Positions 43,800 through 54,001 of a stretch of 64,000 bases of DNA are shown piece by piece. Source of the stretch: Planctomycetota bacterium. Lineage in GTDB: Bacteria; Planctomycetota; Planctomycetia; Pirellulales; UBA1268. The position numbers were made by a program, and so were the translations under genes. The notes under the pieces are model-generated. The model did not search any database, was not told the DNA's origin, and saw only the letters and a program-made list of their open reading frames with translations. The stretch is taken from contig JAGWWA010000003.1 in the NCBI GenBank assembly GCA_018970605.1, positions 1 through 64,000 of the forward strand, read 5' to 3'. How positions within the stretch are numbered: position 1 is the stretch's first letter; each line of letters begins with the position of its first letter.

Positions 43800-45797
43800 T
43801 CAGCCGTCGAGCGGCTTGATCCAGATGTTGCGGAATCGCACCGGGCTGCCGTGGTCCTGGAGGAAGAGTGGCCCTCTGCCGGTTTTTCGCAGGGTCGCTT
43901 CGATGGCCCGCAGATGGTCGGTCACGCCGTGCCGGTAGGGGATGTAGGGCGAACGTGGCTCCGTGAACTCGATCCCATCCTGGACGAGTTTTCCGTTGAG
44001 CCAGGCGGTGATGCGCCCCGGCGCGGTGATCGCTCCGTCCGCATTCCGTCGCGGCGCGAGGAAGCGAATGTCGTAGACCTGCCACTCGCCCGTGGGACGG
44101 GCTGCGTTCACCAGCGGCTTGCCGAACCGGTAGAGCGAACCTTCGTCCTGGTCGGTCGGTGGCTCGACGCCGAAGGAATCGTAGATCTGCATCTCGTAGT
44201 GGCCGTGGATGTAGAGGCCGCTGTTGCCCTTGGCGGTCGGCACGGTCATGAACTCGGCGTGGATGTCGGCGTCGCGAAACACCGGCATGGAGACGAGGTG
44301 GTTGGCGTGGCCTTTCGACGCCCCCATCACGAGCGTGCCGTCCACGACCTTCCAGTCGATCGCCCCGCCATCCATGGCCGTGAACTTCGGCCCGCCGGGC
44401 TCGCTGCCGTCGCCGAAGAGCAGGATCGCCCCGGGGGGCGGCGGGACAGGGAGCGGCTCCTGCACGGGATGGAAGTCGGCTGCGTCGCCGGTCCTCGGTT
44501 CGATGCCCCGGAGCGTGCGGTCGGCGAAGTCGGCATACCGCAGCCAGTCGTATTCGAGCAGGTCGTGCTTGCCGGTGCGGACGTGGTAGCCGATCGTCCG
44601 ACCGACCGGCGTATCAACAGGCGGCCACTCGGTCGTGCCGAGGCCCTCCAGGCCAAAGAGTCCCCAGACGGGGCCGGCGGCGACGGCGGCGAGAAACTCC
44701 CCCTTCGGATCGGCCCACCGGTCGTCGATCGCGCTGGCAACATAGAGTGGACGCGGCGCCGCCATCGCGAGCGTCACGTGGGCATCGACGGGAAGGTCGG
44801 TTTCCCGATCGGCGTACGTGCGGAACGCCGGGCAGAACCAGTGCGGAAACCGACGCGTGATCGCCTCGACGGTCTCGCCGTAGTTTCGACGCTCGAGCGC
44901 CGCGCCGCCGCAGCCTGACTCGTTGGAGACCACCATCGCGAACCGCGCGTCGCAGGCGCCGGCCCAGATGGCCGCCTTGCCGTTCCGCGAGTGACCCACC
45001 ACGACCACCTTTGCGGCATCGACCTCAGGCAATGTGACGAGCCAGTCGAGTATCCGGCAGAGCTGCCAGGCCCAGGTGGCGATCGCGCCCGGTTCGTCGG
45101 CGGCAAGGTCGCCTTCCACCGGCCTGCCGAGCGAGGCGAGGGCGCTCGCCGCACGGCCGTCGGCACGATCCGGAAAGACGTCGCCGTAGCAGGCCGTGGC
45201 CACGCCGTAGCCGCGGTCGAGCAGTTTCTCGACAGGCCAGTGCCGCGCGTCCTTGGCCCGCGAGGTGTGCGTGGCGCGATTGCCGACGATCTCCCCGCGC
45301 TTGTCGTCCGGGAGCCAGGCCTCGCACATCCGGATCGCCGGATCGGGATGCTCCGCCTGGTTGCCCTTGAAGTTGAGATGCAGGAACACCGGCACCGGGC
45401 GGTCGCTCGTCGGCAGGTAGGCGAGCACATCGGTCGTGACGGCCTGTGGCGTGTCGCCGAGCCGCAGCCGCGCCTGGAGCCGGGTGGCCTTGATGCCGTC
45501 GGCGAGCGTCACGTCAACGCGGTCGATGTCGCCGACCACGCTCACCGGCACCGCGGGTAGGCGACGGCCGTATACGGTCGTCTCGAGAAGCGCAAACTGA
45601 TGGGGCCGTATCGTCGTTCGCCAGGCATCAGGCGTCGCTGCAGTCTGACCGTCGGGGCCGGCAAGCACGTCCGGGAGCGCATAGGGCCGGATGGCCGATT
45701 CGTCGTAGTTGGCCTGCTCGGCAGCACGCGAATCGACGGCGGTCATTCCGATGGCTCCGGCAAGCATGGCGCACCGCGTGAAGGAAGCAGTCTTCAT
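43800..45797 (-). CDS. Exported CE15-like esterase fused to DUF1080
   Basis: The start is 45797; the longer open frame upstream is antisense to the divergent gene. After a signal peptide (CAMLAGAIGMTAVDSRAA) comes an alpha/beta hydrolase close to CE15 glucuronoyl esterases. It has VFLHLNFKGN, nucleophile elbow GHSRNGKAAIW, NESGCGGAALERR and a HWFCPAF segment; CE15 usually has GCSRxGK. From about residue 440 a DUF1080 domain follows (MDGGAIDWKVVDGTLVMG, SGLYIHGHYEMQIYDSFG, SPVRFRNIWIKPL). CE15 enzymes cut lignin-glucuronate esters. The fused lectin-like domain may bind or process the released glycan. Confidence 0.82.
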   Translation of the reverse strand: MKTASFTRCAMLAGAIGMTAVDSRAAEQANYDESAIRPYALPDVLAGPDGQTAATPDAWRTTIRPHQFALLETTVYGRRLPAVPVSVVGDIDRVDVTLADGIKATRLQARLRLGDTPQAVTTDVLAYLPTSDRPVPVFLHLNFKGNQAEHPDPAIRMCEAWLPDDKRGEIVGNRATHTSRAKDARHWPVEKLLDRGYGVATACYGDVFPDRADGRAASALASLGRPVEGDLAADEPGAIATWAWQLCRILDWLVTLPEVDAAKVVVVGHSRNGKAAIWAGACDARFAMVVSNESGCGGAALERRNYGETVEAITRRFPHWFCPAFRTYADRETDLPVDAHVTLAMAAPRPLYVASAIDDRWADPKGEFLAAVAAGPVWGLFGLEGLGTTEWPPVDTPVGRTIGYHVRTGKHDLLEYDWLRYADFADRTLRGIEPRTGDAADFHPVQEPLPVPPPPGAILLFGDGSEPGGPKFTAMDGGAIDWKVVDGTLVMGASKGHANHLVSMPVFRDADIHAEFMTVPTAKGNSGLYIHGHYEMQIYDSFGVEPPTDQDEGSLYRFGKPLVNAARPTGEWQVYDIRFLAPRRNADGAITAPGRITAWLNGKLVQDGIEFTEPRSPYIPYRHGVTDHLRAIEATLRKTGRGPLFLQDHGSPVRFRNIWIKPLDG

Positions 45798-45901
45798 GAG
45801 AAGTCCCCGATCCGCAGCCTGTGACCCCTGGCGTGGCGCCGGCCTGCCGGCACCACGATGTTGTACCCTATGGTTTTGGGGCACCACAGGACATCGCGAC
45901 G

Positions 45902-47353
45902 ATGAGCCGAACCTCGCGACGAGCATTGTGCCGCGGAGCTGCTGCCGCCGTGGGCATGTGGGCGGCCTCATCGCGGCGCGGTTGCGCCGCCGGCGGGAGC
46001 AGCCTGACGACACTTCGCGTGAAGGACGTCCGCACCGGCTTTCGCGATCACCGTTATCGCACGCCCTACAAGTTTGGCGGCGTGCCGGTCGATCGCGTCA
46101 CGCTGCTCGACGTGACGATCGACACCGAACTGCCCGACGGCCGCGTGGTGACCGGCGTTGCCGCGATGCCCCTGGGGAACGTGTGGGCGTTTCCTGCTCG
46201 GGACCTGCCCTACCAGGCCACGCTCGATGCCATGAAGAGCCTCGCCGGACGGATCGCGGGCGTCGTCAGAGACTGTCCGGAGGCGGCGCATCCGCTCGAA
46301 CTCTGGCATCGCCTCGAGCCGGAGTTTCTCGCGGCGGCCGCTGCCGAGTCGGCCCGGCTGGCGCTGCCGGTGGCGATTCCGAAACTTGCCACGCTCGTGG
46401 TGGCGAGTCCGTTCGACGCGGCGCTGCACGACGCCTGCGGCAAGGCGCTCGGCCGCAGCAGTTTTCTGACCGTGGCGCCCGAACTCGTGGGACACGACCT
46501 CTCCCGCTATCTCGGCGCCGAGTTCGCCGGCGAGAGCCTTCAGGACGTGGTGCGGCCGCGGCCAGCCGACACGGTGCCGCTGTTTCACTCGGTTGGCGGC
46601 AGCGATCCGCTCTCGGCCGCCGAGGCCGATGCGATGGGCGTGCCCCGCGACGGCCTGCCGCGGACGCTCGCCGAGTGGATCGCGTTCAACGGCCTGTGGA
46701 ACATCAAGATCAAGCTCCAGGGCGAGTCGCTCGACTGGGACGTCGACCGCACGCTGGCGGTTGATCGCATCGCCCGCGAAACCCGTCCCGATGGAGGGTG
46801 GCGGTATTGCGTGGACTTCAACGAGCGCTGCCCGAACGTCGACTACGTGCTCGAGTACCTGCGGCGGGTGAAGGCGGGGTCGGCACGGTGCCTGGAGAGC
46901 ATTCTCTACGTGGAGCAACCGACCGTCCGCGATCTTGCCACCGTGCCGCGAAACGACATGCATCTCGCGGCGAAGCTCCGGCCCGTGGTGATCGACGAGT
47001 CGCTCACCGACCTCGAGACGCTGCTCCTCGCCCGCGACCTCGGCTACACCGGCGTGGCGCTCAAGGCATGCAAGGGGCAGTCGCACTCGCTCCTGATGGC
47101 GGCGGCGGCTCGACGGCACGGCATGTTCGTGTGCGTGCAGGATCTCACCTGCCCCGGCGCGGCGCTCGTGCATTCGGCCGGCATCGCGGCCTGGGTGCCG
47201 GGTGTGGCGGGGATCGAGGCGAACGCGCGGCAGTACGTACCGGAGGCGAACCGGGAGTGGGAGGACCGGCTGCCGGGAATTTTTCGCGTGACGGACGGGT
47301 CGATGCACACGGCCTGTCTGGCCGGCCGGCCAGGCCTCGGGGCGGCGGACTGA
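45902..47353 (+). CDS. Tat-exported mandelate racemase/muconate lactonizing-like enzyme
   Basis: The start is 45902. A twin-arginine signal (RTSRRALCRGAAAAVGMWAASS) leads into an enolase-superfamily protein. The barrel has a KxK-type motif (NIKIKLQGES) and metal ligands in VDFNERCP, YVEQPT and VIDES. CKGQSHSLLMAAAARRHGMFVCVQDL follows. MR/MLE enzymes abstract the proton alpha to a carboxylate, often on sugar acids. Divergent from the CE15-like esterase (104 bp apart), it could act on acidic sugars released by that enzyme; this is inference. Confidence 0.8.
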   Translation: MSRTSRRALCRGAAAAVGMWAASSRRGCAAGGSSLTTLRVKDVRTGFRDHRYRTPYKFGGVPVDRVTLLDVTIDTELPDGRVVTGVAAMPLGNVWAFPARDLPYQATLDAMKSLAGRIAGVVRDCPEAAHPLELWHRLEPEFLAAAAAESARLALPVAIPKLATLVVASPFDAALHDACGKALGRSSFLTVAPELVGHDLSRYLGAEFAGESLQDVVRPRPADTVPLFHSVGGSDPLSAAEADAMGVPRDGLPRTLAEWIAFNGLWNIKIKLQGESLDWDVDRTLAVDRIARETRPDGGWRYCVDFNERCPNVDYVLEYLRRVKAGSARCLESILYVEQPTVRDLATVPRNDMHLAAKLRPVVIDESLTDLETLLLARDLGYTGVALKACKGQSHSLLMAAAARRHGMFVCVQDLTCPGAALVHSAGIAAWVPGVAGIEANARQYVPEANREWEDRLPGIFRVTDGSMHTACLAGRPGLGAAD

Positions 47354-47427
47354 TCTGCGCCTTTGTGATGTGCATGATCGAGTGCGTGGCGACTGATGGC
47401 CGACCGGCCGCGGTCGAATGCCGGCTG

Positions 47428-47475
47428 GACGCCGCGCCTGGTGGCGGTTCGTCCCACACCTTACGGCGTTGGGCT
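47428..47475 (+). repeat. ACGCC/GGCGT palindromic repeat
   Basis: Matches 39675-39723 over 48 bp with few changes (CCCACACCTTACGGCGTTGG core). It lies in the 382-bp gap before glnB, which otherwise holds the sigma-54 promoter and the palindrome AAAACAGCCTGTTTT near 47594-47609. Confidence 0.7.
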
Positions 47476-47621
47476 GGTGCGAATGGTGGCTCGCTTTTTA
47501 AGCAGGTTCCGCACACGTCAGCGTGTCGCGCGGGTGCGACGATCGGCGGCCGGATTCACGCGTGCGCGACAACTGCGAGGCCACCAGCAGCAGAAAAACA
47601 GCCTGTTTTGTGAGTGATGGC

Positions 47622-47640
47622 TTTGGCACGCGACGTGCAG
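47622..47640 (+). promoter_or_regulatory. Sigma-54 promoter of glnB
   Basis: TTTGGCACGCGACGTGCAG has the -24 GG (47625-47626) and -12 GC (47637-47638) separated by exactly 10 bp. The TGGCACG half is perfect. Transcription would start near 47650, about 85 bases before the glnB ATG. This fits nitrogen-regulated expression of a PII gene. Confidence 0.75.
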
Positions 47641-47651
47641 TTCCGTGATAG

Positions 47652-48074
<423 letters not shown>

Positions 48075-48086
48075 TTGGCATCGCAG

Positions 48087-48118
48087 ACCCGCGGGGGCCG
48101 TCCAAGGCCCCCGCGGGT
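48087..48118 (+). terminator. Rho-independent terminator of glnB
   Basis: A perfect 13-bp stem (48087-48099 with 48106-48118) has a 6-base loop. A T-rich stretch (CCTTTTTCCTTTC) begins 12 bases later. It starts 12 bases after the glnB stop. Confidence 0.8.
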
Positions 48119-48176
48119 GCTTGCTGCCACCCTTTTTCCTTTCTGCAAACCACCGGGCGACCTATCCGCAAGGCGA

Positions 48177-48315
48177 GCGAGGGGCTGCCCGTGCCCGGGA
48201 GCCGGGCTGTGGGAGCAAGCGAAGCCATGGATGGCGAAGCGCAGCGGACACGCAGCGAACGGAGGCCCGGAAGGCCGACGTGAGCGTCCGGCGACGGGCA
48301 TGGGCAGTCCCTCGC
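48177..48315 (+). repeat. 138-bp dispersed element, copy 3
   Basis: Left end 48177-48198 and right end 48294-48315 are imperfect inverted repeats. The interior keeps GGGAGCAAGCGAAGCC, ATGGCGAAGCGCAGCGGACA and the flanking AAGGCCGACG. A truncated right end recurs at 48374-48397. Confidence 0.75.
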
Positions 48316-48334
48316 GCTGAGGCTGCGCCGGCGT

Positions 48335-48364
48335 GCCCCCATCGCTTACGCGATTGGGCTTCCT
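48335..48364 (+). repeat. ATCGC hairpin/CTTCCT repeat
   Basis: Matches 28328-28357 at 29 of 30 bases. It lies 19 bases after copy 3 of the 138-bp element. The same two families also lie together near 28.3-28.5 kb. Confidence 0.75.
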
Positions 48365-48457
48365 GAGTTTGCAGTGAGCGTCCGGCGACGGGCATGGACA
48401 GGCATGACGCCATCGCCCACAATCCGCTGACGTTTGAGTGACTCCCGGAGTGATCGC

Positions 48458-49906
48458 ATGACAACGTGGCCCGTCCATGGCACGATCGATGGTCCTATCG
48501 TCATGATCGGCTTTGGTTCGATCGGTCGGGGCACGCTGCCGCTGCTTGAGCGACACTTCGCGTTTGACCGCTCCCGGCTGGTGGTCATCGATCCGGACGA
48601 CAGCAGCCGCGACATCCTCGACCGCCACGGGGTTCGGTTCATCCATCAGGCCGTGACCCGCGACCGCTATCGGCATCTTCTCGAGCCGCTGCTCACGACC
48701 GGCGGGCAGGCATTCTGCGTCAATCTCTCGGTCGATACGTCGTCGCTCGACATCATGCGACTCTGTCGGGAGGTCGGGGCGCTCTACATCGACACGGTGG
48801 TCGAGCCCTGGCCGGGCTTCTACTTCGACCGCAGTGCCGGTCCCGAGGCTCGCACCAACAACGCCCTGCGGGCGACGGTCCGCGAGGAGAAGGCCCGGCA
48901 TCCCGGCGGCACCACCGCCGTCTCCTGCTGCGGCGCCAATCCCGGCATGGTTTCCTGGTTCGTCAAGCAGGCACTGGTGGATCTCGCCCGCGATCTGGGC
49001 CGCAGGCTGCCCACACCGGCCGCCGACGATCAGCCCGGCTGGGCGAGGATGATGCGGGATCTCGGCGTCAAGGGAATTCACATCGCCGAACGCGACACCC
49101 AGCGGTCGCGGAATCCCAAGCCGATGAACGTGTTCGTCAATACGTGGAGCGTCGAGGGCTTCCTTTCCGAGGGCATGCAGCCGGCGGAACTCGGCTGGGG
49201 CACGCACGAGAAGTGGCTGCCTGAGAACGGCCGCCTGGAGACGATCGGTTCCAAGGCCGGCGCCTATCTGCTCCAGCCCGGGGCCAACACCCGGGTTCGC
49301 TCCTGGTGTCCGACGCCCGGTCCGCAGTACGGCTTTCTCGTCACGCACAACGAGTCGATCTCGATCGCCGACTACTTTACGGTTCGCGACGGCACGTCCG
49401 GCGGCGGCTGCGTCTACCGTCCCACCTGTCACTACGCCTACCATCCCGCCGATGACGCCGTGTTGTCGCTTCATGAGCTCTTCGGCCGTGCCGGCGCTCG
49501 TCAGGAGCGGATCCACATCCTCGACGAGCACGAGATCGTCGACGGGATCGATGAGCTGGGGGTGTTGCTCTACGGCCACGAGAAGAATGCCTACTGGTAC
49601 GGCTCGCAGCTCTCCATCGACGAGACCCGCGATCTCGCTCCGTACCAGAACGCCACGGGCCTGCAGGTGTCGTCCGCCGTGCTCGCCGGGATGGTCTGGG
49701 CGCTGGAAAACCCCACCGCGGGAATCGTGGAGGCCGACGAGATGGACTTCCAGCGGTGCCTGGAGGTTCAGCGTCCCTACCTCGGGCCCGTCACCGGCCA
49801 CTACACCGACTGGACGCCACTGACCGGCCGCCCCGGGCTGTTCAACGAGAACATCGACGCCAGCGACCCCTGGCAGTTCAAGAACGTCCTCGTGCACGGG
49901 GCGTGA
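48458..49906 (+). CDS. hss: Homospermidine synthase
   Basis: This NAD-dependent enzyme transfers an aminobutyl group from putrescine or spermidine to make homospermidine. The N-terminal Rossmann motif is IVMIGFGSIGRGTLPLLERH. Family segments are VNLSVDTSSLDIMRLC, YIDTVVEPWPGFYFD, CCGANPGMVSWFVKQAL, EKNAYWYGSQL and the end DPWQFKNVLV. At 482 residues it has the usual length. The start at 48458 has GGAG seven bases upstream. No polyamine gene is adjacent. It converges on fumC with 7 bp between stops. Confidence 0.9.
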   Translation: MTTWPVHGTIDGPIVMIGFGSIGRGTLPLLERHFAFDRSRLVVIDPDDSSRDILDRHGVRFIHQAVTRDRYRHLLEPLLTTGGQAFCVNLSVDTSSLDIMRLCREVGALYIDTVVEPWPGFYFDRSAGPEARTNNALRATVREEKARHPGGTTAVSCCGANPGMVSWFVKQALVDLARDLGRRLPTPAADDQPGWARMMRDLGVKGIHIAERDTQRSRNPKPMNVFVNTWSVEGFLSEGMQPAELGWGTHEKWLPENGRLETIGSKAGAYLLQPGANTRVRSWCPTPGPQYGFLVTHNESISIADYFTVRDGTSGGGCVYRPTCHYAYHPADDAVLSLHELFGRAGARQERIHILDEHEIVDGIDELGVLLYGHEKNAYWYGSQLSIDETRDLAPYQNATGLQVSSAVLAGMVWALENPTAGIVEADEMDFQRCLEVQRPYLGPVTGHYTDWTPLTGRPGLFNENIDASDPWQFKNVLVHGA

Positions 49907-49913
49907 CGCCCGG

Positions 49914-51326
49914 TCAGGCCGGCAGCGGCCGCGTCATCTCCACCGGCACGACCCACTGGTCGTACTGCTCCGGCGTGACATAGCCCAGGGCCACGGCGGC
50001 CGCCTTGAGGCTCGTCCCCTCGACGTGGGCCTTCTTGGCGATCTTCGCCGCCTTCTCGTAGCCGATGTGGGTGTTGAGCGCGGTGACGAGCATCAGTGAA
50101 TCGTCGAGATGATGCTTGATTCGCGCCAGGTTTGGTTCGATGCCGGTCGCACAATGGACCCGCATCGAATCGCACGCGTCGGCCATCAGGTCGGCGCTCT
50201 CGAGCACGTTGTGGATCATCAACGGCTTGAAGACGTTGAGCTGGAAGTGGCCCTGCGACCCGCCGAAGGCCACGGCCGCGTCGTTGCCGAACACCTGGAC
50301 GCAGACCATCGTCATCGCTTCGCATTGGGTGGGGTTCACCTTGCCCGGCATGATCGAGCTGCCGGGCTCGTTCTCGGGGATCGAGATCTCGCCGATCCCG
50401 CACCGCGGCCCCGAGGCCAGCAGGCGGATGTCGCTGGCGATCTTGAACAGCGCCATCGCCAGGCCGCGTTCCGCGGCGCTCATGTCGACCATGGCGTCGT
50501 GGGCGGCCAGCGCCGAAAACTTGTTGGCTGCCGACACGAACGGGTGGCCCGTCTCCTTGGCGATGGAGGCCGCCGCCACGTCGCCGAACCGCGGGTGGGC
50601 GTTGAGGCCCGTGCCGACGGCGGTGCCGCCGATCGCGAGTTCGTAGAGGCCGGGGAGCGACCGTTCGACCGCCGCGATCCGGTCGTCGAGCTGGGCGCGC
50701 CAGCTCGAGATCTCCTGGCCGAGCGTGATCGGCGTGGCGTCCTGGAGGTGCGTGCGGCCGATCTTCACGAGGTCGGCATGCTTCTTCTCCAGTCCGAGGA
50801 AGACGTCGCGGAGCTGGCGGACGGCCGGCAACAGCCGGCTGCTGATCACATCGACGGCCGCGATGTGCATCGCCGTGGGGAACGTGTCGTTCGACGACTG
50901 GCCGCGGTTGACGTCGTCGTTGGGGTGCACCGGCTTCTTCGAGCCCATCACGCCGCCGGCGATCTCGATCGCCCGGTTCGAGATCACCTCGTTGGCGTTC
51001 ATGTTCGACTGCGTGCCGCTGCCGGTCTGGAAGACGACGAGCGGAAAGTGGTCGTCGAGCTTTCCCGCGATCACCTCGTCGGCTGCCTGCGTGATCAGCT
51101 TCACGGTCTCGGCGGGCAGCTGGCCCAGCTCGCCGTTGGCGAGCGCCGCGCACTTCTTGAGGATCCCCAGGCTCTTCTTGACCGCCCGGCCCCACTGGAA
51201 GCGATCGACGCCGATCTTGAAGTTGTCCCGCGAGCGTTCCGTCTGTGCACCCCAGTAGCGGTCGGCGGGGACCTTGATCTCCCCCATGCTGTCAGACTCG
51301 ATGCGGAAGGCGGACGCTGCGGACAT
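49914..51326 (-). CDS. fumC: Fumarate hydratase class II
   Basis: This TCA-cycle enzyme hydrates fumarate to malate without an iron-sulfur cluster. Segments include [80 protein letters not shown] and the signature [16 protein letters not shown]. Length of 470 is normal. The ATG at 51326 has GGAG eight bases upstream. Argininosuccinate lyase and aspartase share the signature, but the overall match favours FumC. Confidence 0.95.
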   Translation of the reverse strand: MSAASAFRIESDSMGEIKVPADRYWGAQTERSRDNFKIGVDRFQWGRAVKKSLGILKKCAALANGELGQLPAETVKLITQAADEVIAGKLDDHFPLVVFQTGSGTQSNMNANEVISNRAIEIAGGVMGSKKPVHPNDDVNRGQSSNDTFPTAMHIAAVDVISSRLLPAVRQLRDVFLGLEKKHADLVKIGRTHLQDATPITLGQEISSWRAQLDDRIAAVERSLPGLYELAIGGTAVGTGLNAHPRFGDVAAASIAKETGHPFVSAANKFSALAAHDAMVDMSAAERGLAMALFKIASDIRLLASGPRCGIGEISIPENEPGSSIMPGKVNPTQCEAMTMVCVQVFGNDAAVAFGGSQGHFQLNVFKPLMIHNVLESADLMADACDSMRVHCATGIEPNLARIKHHLDDSLMLVTALNTHIGYEKAAKIAKKAHVEGTSLKAAAVALGYVTPEQYDQWVVPVEMTRPLPA

Positions 51327-51453
51327 CGGCGAGGCTCCGGAAGGTGGGTGGGTGACGGTGCCGCATTGTAGGTGGCGGACGCTGCACCGGCTGCGGCGTC
51401 CTGTCCGCGGGCCTGTGGAGCGGTCGAGCCGGGTCCGCCATCCGGTGTTTTTG

Positions 51454-53268
51454 TTACCGCGTCTCGTTCCAGAGGACCGTCACCGAGGCGGGCTCCGGCG
51501 GGGCGGCCAGCGGCAAGTGGTGCTGCACGGTGGCCGTGCGGCCCTGATGCTCGATCGTGAGGTCGTAGAGGCCGGCGTGCCCGCGGAAGCGGGCGAGGCC
51601 GGCGGCGTCGGCCGTCGTGGTCGTGTCGGTTCGCCATCGCTCGGAGACGAGTTCCCGCCAGACGCGGCCGTTGGGCTTTTCGCTGCCGTCGCGGCGGAAC
51701 AGGGCCGCTTCCGGCCGCCAGCCGGCGCCTTCCCACCAGACCCACATCAGGAAGCCCCGGTAGGCGGGATGCGAGTAGGCCGCGATCAGCGTGTCGCGGA
51801 GGTAGTCGGCCTGGAGATCCTCGTCGCCGTTGGTCATCACGTCCCACTCGGTGAGCATGAGTGCCGGCACGAGGCTTGCGAACCGGTCGCTGACCCGGAG
51901 AACCTCCTCCGGCGCGACCAGCGAGCCGGAGTGGAAGTGGCCCTGGATGCCGATGCCATCCGGCGGGGCGCCTGCATCGAGCAGCTCCTGCACGCAGGAA
52001 AAGTAGTGGTCCTGCTGGAAGCCGGGATTGAAGGTGCGGTCCTCGTTGATCCAGAGGGGCCGGTCGGTGAGCCCGCGAGCCTCGCGGATCACGTCGGTGT
52101 AGAAGCCTGATCCGAGAACGCTGCGAACGGTCTGCGGCGGGTTGGACCAGCCCACGGGATGGTTGAGCACGTCGAAATCATGGACGAACGGACCGGCCTT
52201 TTCGGCGAGCAGCCGCATGTGGCTGAGCAGCCGGTCGCGGAGCGTGGGATCGGTCGAACGGTCGCGGGAGGCGAACGAGCCCCAGACTCCCGCCACCATG
52301 TAGTGGCCTCGGATGGCCACGTTCCGCTGCCGACACCACTCCGCCGCGGCTTCCGTCCATGCCCAGCGGACGTGGTCGTCGCCGCCGCTGAGGGAATCCT
52401 CGAGTGCGCCGGGCTTGAGGTCGTTCTCGAAGACCACGGCGCTGAAGTGGCGGTCGATCGTGTCGCGGTACGTCCGCCAACGCGTGTCGCCGGGCTTGAA
52501 AAACTCCCCCTTGATCGTGCCGCCGAAGAGAAACTCATGGCGGGCAAGTCGGGCTCGTACCGTCGCTGTTGGAAGCGGCCTGCCTGACTCGTCCAGCAGC
52601 CGGAGCCCAAACTCTCGAACGCGGTGCTTCTCGATGCGGGCGATCGCGTCCGTGCGCCAGGCCGCGTCGGCCTCGCGGCCGGGGTAGTGGATGGCGGCCC
52701 GGGGCAGATCGGCAAGCCGCACGCCCCGCCGGTGGTTCGTGACGATCACGTCGGCGATCTGGAGCCGCTGTGGTCGATCGCCAAGCTGGAAGGCGAGCAC
52801 CGCCTTCCCGGGGATCGCCTCGACGCCAGCCAGAAAAGGCACGTCGATTCGCCGCCACTCGCCGTCGATCGTGAAGCCGCCCATGCCCAGCTTCGGGCTG
52901 CCGGGTGTCCTGTTTTCCACGGCGATGATCCCGCCGGCGGTGCCATCCGGCGGCGGCCGCTCCGCCCGTGCCCAGAACGTGATCAGCACGGCGTCGCCTG
53001 CGGCTACGGGGCCGTCGAGTGGAATCGCGAGCTGCACCGACCAGAGCCGCAGCCCCGCACGCGCGGTGTCGATTGTCCAGCCGTGAGGCCGCCCCGGGAC
53101 GCCGTCGAGCGGGCCGAAGGTGCCGCTGGCCACCGCGTCCGCCACGGTGAACGACGCCTGGGCGAGGGCCTCGGCCGAGATCACCGACGTGGCGTCCTCG
53201 GCTGCGCGGGCAAACGCCGTGGCCACGGTCAGCAGCATCAGGCAGGTAAAAACGTGCGGGGATTTCAT
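51454..53268 (-). CDS. Secreted GH10-like protein lacking the acid/base glutamate
   Basis: A signal peptide is followed by a beta-sandwich resembling a carbohydrate-binding module (about residues 30-200). A barrel with GH10 landmarks comes next: [38 protein letters not shown] and [11 protein letters not shown]. The nucleophile position is kept (E474 in TEWD). The acid/base position, normally NE in WDVVNE, reads FDVLNHP with H370. Hydrolysis is therefore impaired, altered or lost. It is 34 bp downstream of the response-regulator gene, so it is probably the target or output of that two-component system. Confidence 0.8.
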   Translation of the reverse strand: MKSPHVFTCLMLLTVATAFARAAEDATSVISAEALAQASFTVADAVASGTFGPLDGVPGRPHGWTIDTARAGLRLWSVQLAIPLDGPVAAGDAVLITFWARAERPPPDGTAGGIIAVENRTPGSPKLGMGGFTIDGEWRRIDVPFLAGVEAIPGKAVLAFQLGDRPQRLQIADVIVTNHRRGVRLADLPRAAIHYPGREADAAWRTDAIARIEKHRVREFGLRLLDESGRPLPTATVRARLARHEFLFGGTIKGEFFKPGDTRWRTYRDTIDRHFSAVVFENDLKPGALEDSLSGGDDHVRWAWTEAAAEWCRQRNVAIRGHYMVAGVWGSFASRDRSTDPTLRDRLLSHMRLLAEKAGPFVHDFDVLNHPVGWSNPPQTVRSVLGSGFYTDVIREARGLTDRPLWINEDRTFNPGFQQDHYFSCVQELLDAGAPPDGIGIQGHFHSGSLVAPEEVLRVSDRFASLVPALMLTEWDVMTNGDEDLQADYLRDTLIAAYSHPAYRGFLMWVWWEGAGWRPEAALFRRDGSEKPNGRVWRELVSERWRTDTTTTADAAGLARFRGHAGLYDLTIEHQGRTATVQHHLPLAAPPEPASVTVLWNETR

Positions 53269-53302
53269 GGACGATGTCGTGGCGGTGGTGCCACCCGCGG
53301 CC

Positions 53303-54001
53303 TCACTGCATTCGCCGGTAGCGCTCGACGGCGTGGTGCCGGGAATGAACGTGAAGCTTCTTGTAGATGCGGCGGATGTAGGTGATCACGGTGTTGCGGC
53401 TGACGCCAAGCTGCTTGGCGACCTCCTTGTACATCGCGCCGGCGGCCAGCAGGTCGAGCACCTCGCGCTCGCGCGGGGCGAGTTCCAGCATCTCGTTCCC
53501 CTTGGGAAGCGGTGCCACGTGCACCGGTGCATGCCGCTCGAAGGACCGCACGATGCGCCTCGCCACCATGCTCGACATCGGCGAGCCACCCTCGACGACG
53601 TCACGGATCGCGGCGAGCAGTTCGTCGACCCGGACAGGCTTGATCAGGTAGCCGTGGGCACCGGCGGCGAGGGCGTCGAAGAGGATGTCGCCGTCCTGGT
53701 AGAGCGTGAGCATCACGAACTCCGTGGAGGGCATGGTCGGCGCAAGCCTCCGCACGCAGTCGACGCCGGTGCCGTCGGGAAGGTTGACGTCGACGAGCAC
53801 CACCTTCGGCGCGGCCGTCGGAATGCCCGCGATGGCTTCGGCCACCGAGCGAAACTCGCCCACGCAGCGGCAGTCTGCCGCGCTTTCGATGATCTCGCGG
53901 AGGCTCGCGCGGGTGCCGGAATCATCCTCGATCAGGGCCACGTTGATCGGATCCGACGCCGGGGACTGGGCCAGTTCCTTCGGGCCTCGCTCAGCTGTCA
54001 T
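53303..54001 (-). CDS. NarL/LuxR-family response regulator
   Basis: The receiver domain has the acidic pair in LIEDDSG, phosphoacceptor D71 in VVLVDVNLPDG, TLYQDGD and the lysine in YLIKPVRVDEL. The C-terminal LuxR-type HTH reads LAPREREVLDLLAAGAMYKEVAKQLGVSRNTVITYIRRIYKKLHV. It is 232 residues, typical for the family. Its ATG overlaps the kinase stop by four bases (53998-54001), indicating translational coupling. The 34-bp gap to the GH10-like gene suggests all three are cotranscribed. Confidence 0.93.
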   Translation of the reverse strand: MTAERGPKELAQSPASDPINVALIEDDSGTRASLREIIESAADCRCVGEFRSVAEAIAGIPTAAPKVVLVDVNLPDGTGVDCVRRLAPTMPSTEFVMLTLYQDGDILFDALAAGAHGYLIKPVRVDELLAAIRDVVEGGSPMSSMVARRIVRSFERHAPVHVAPLPKGNEMLELAPREREVLDLLAAGAMYKEVAKQLGVSRNTVITYIRRIYKKLHVHSRHHAVERYRRMQ

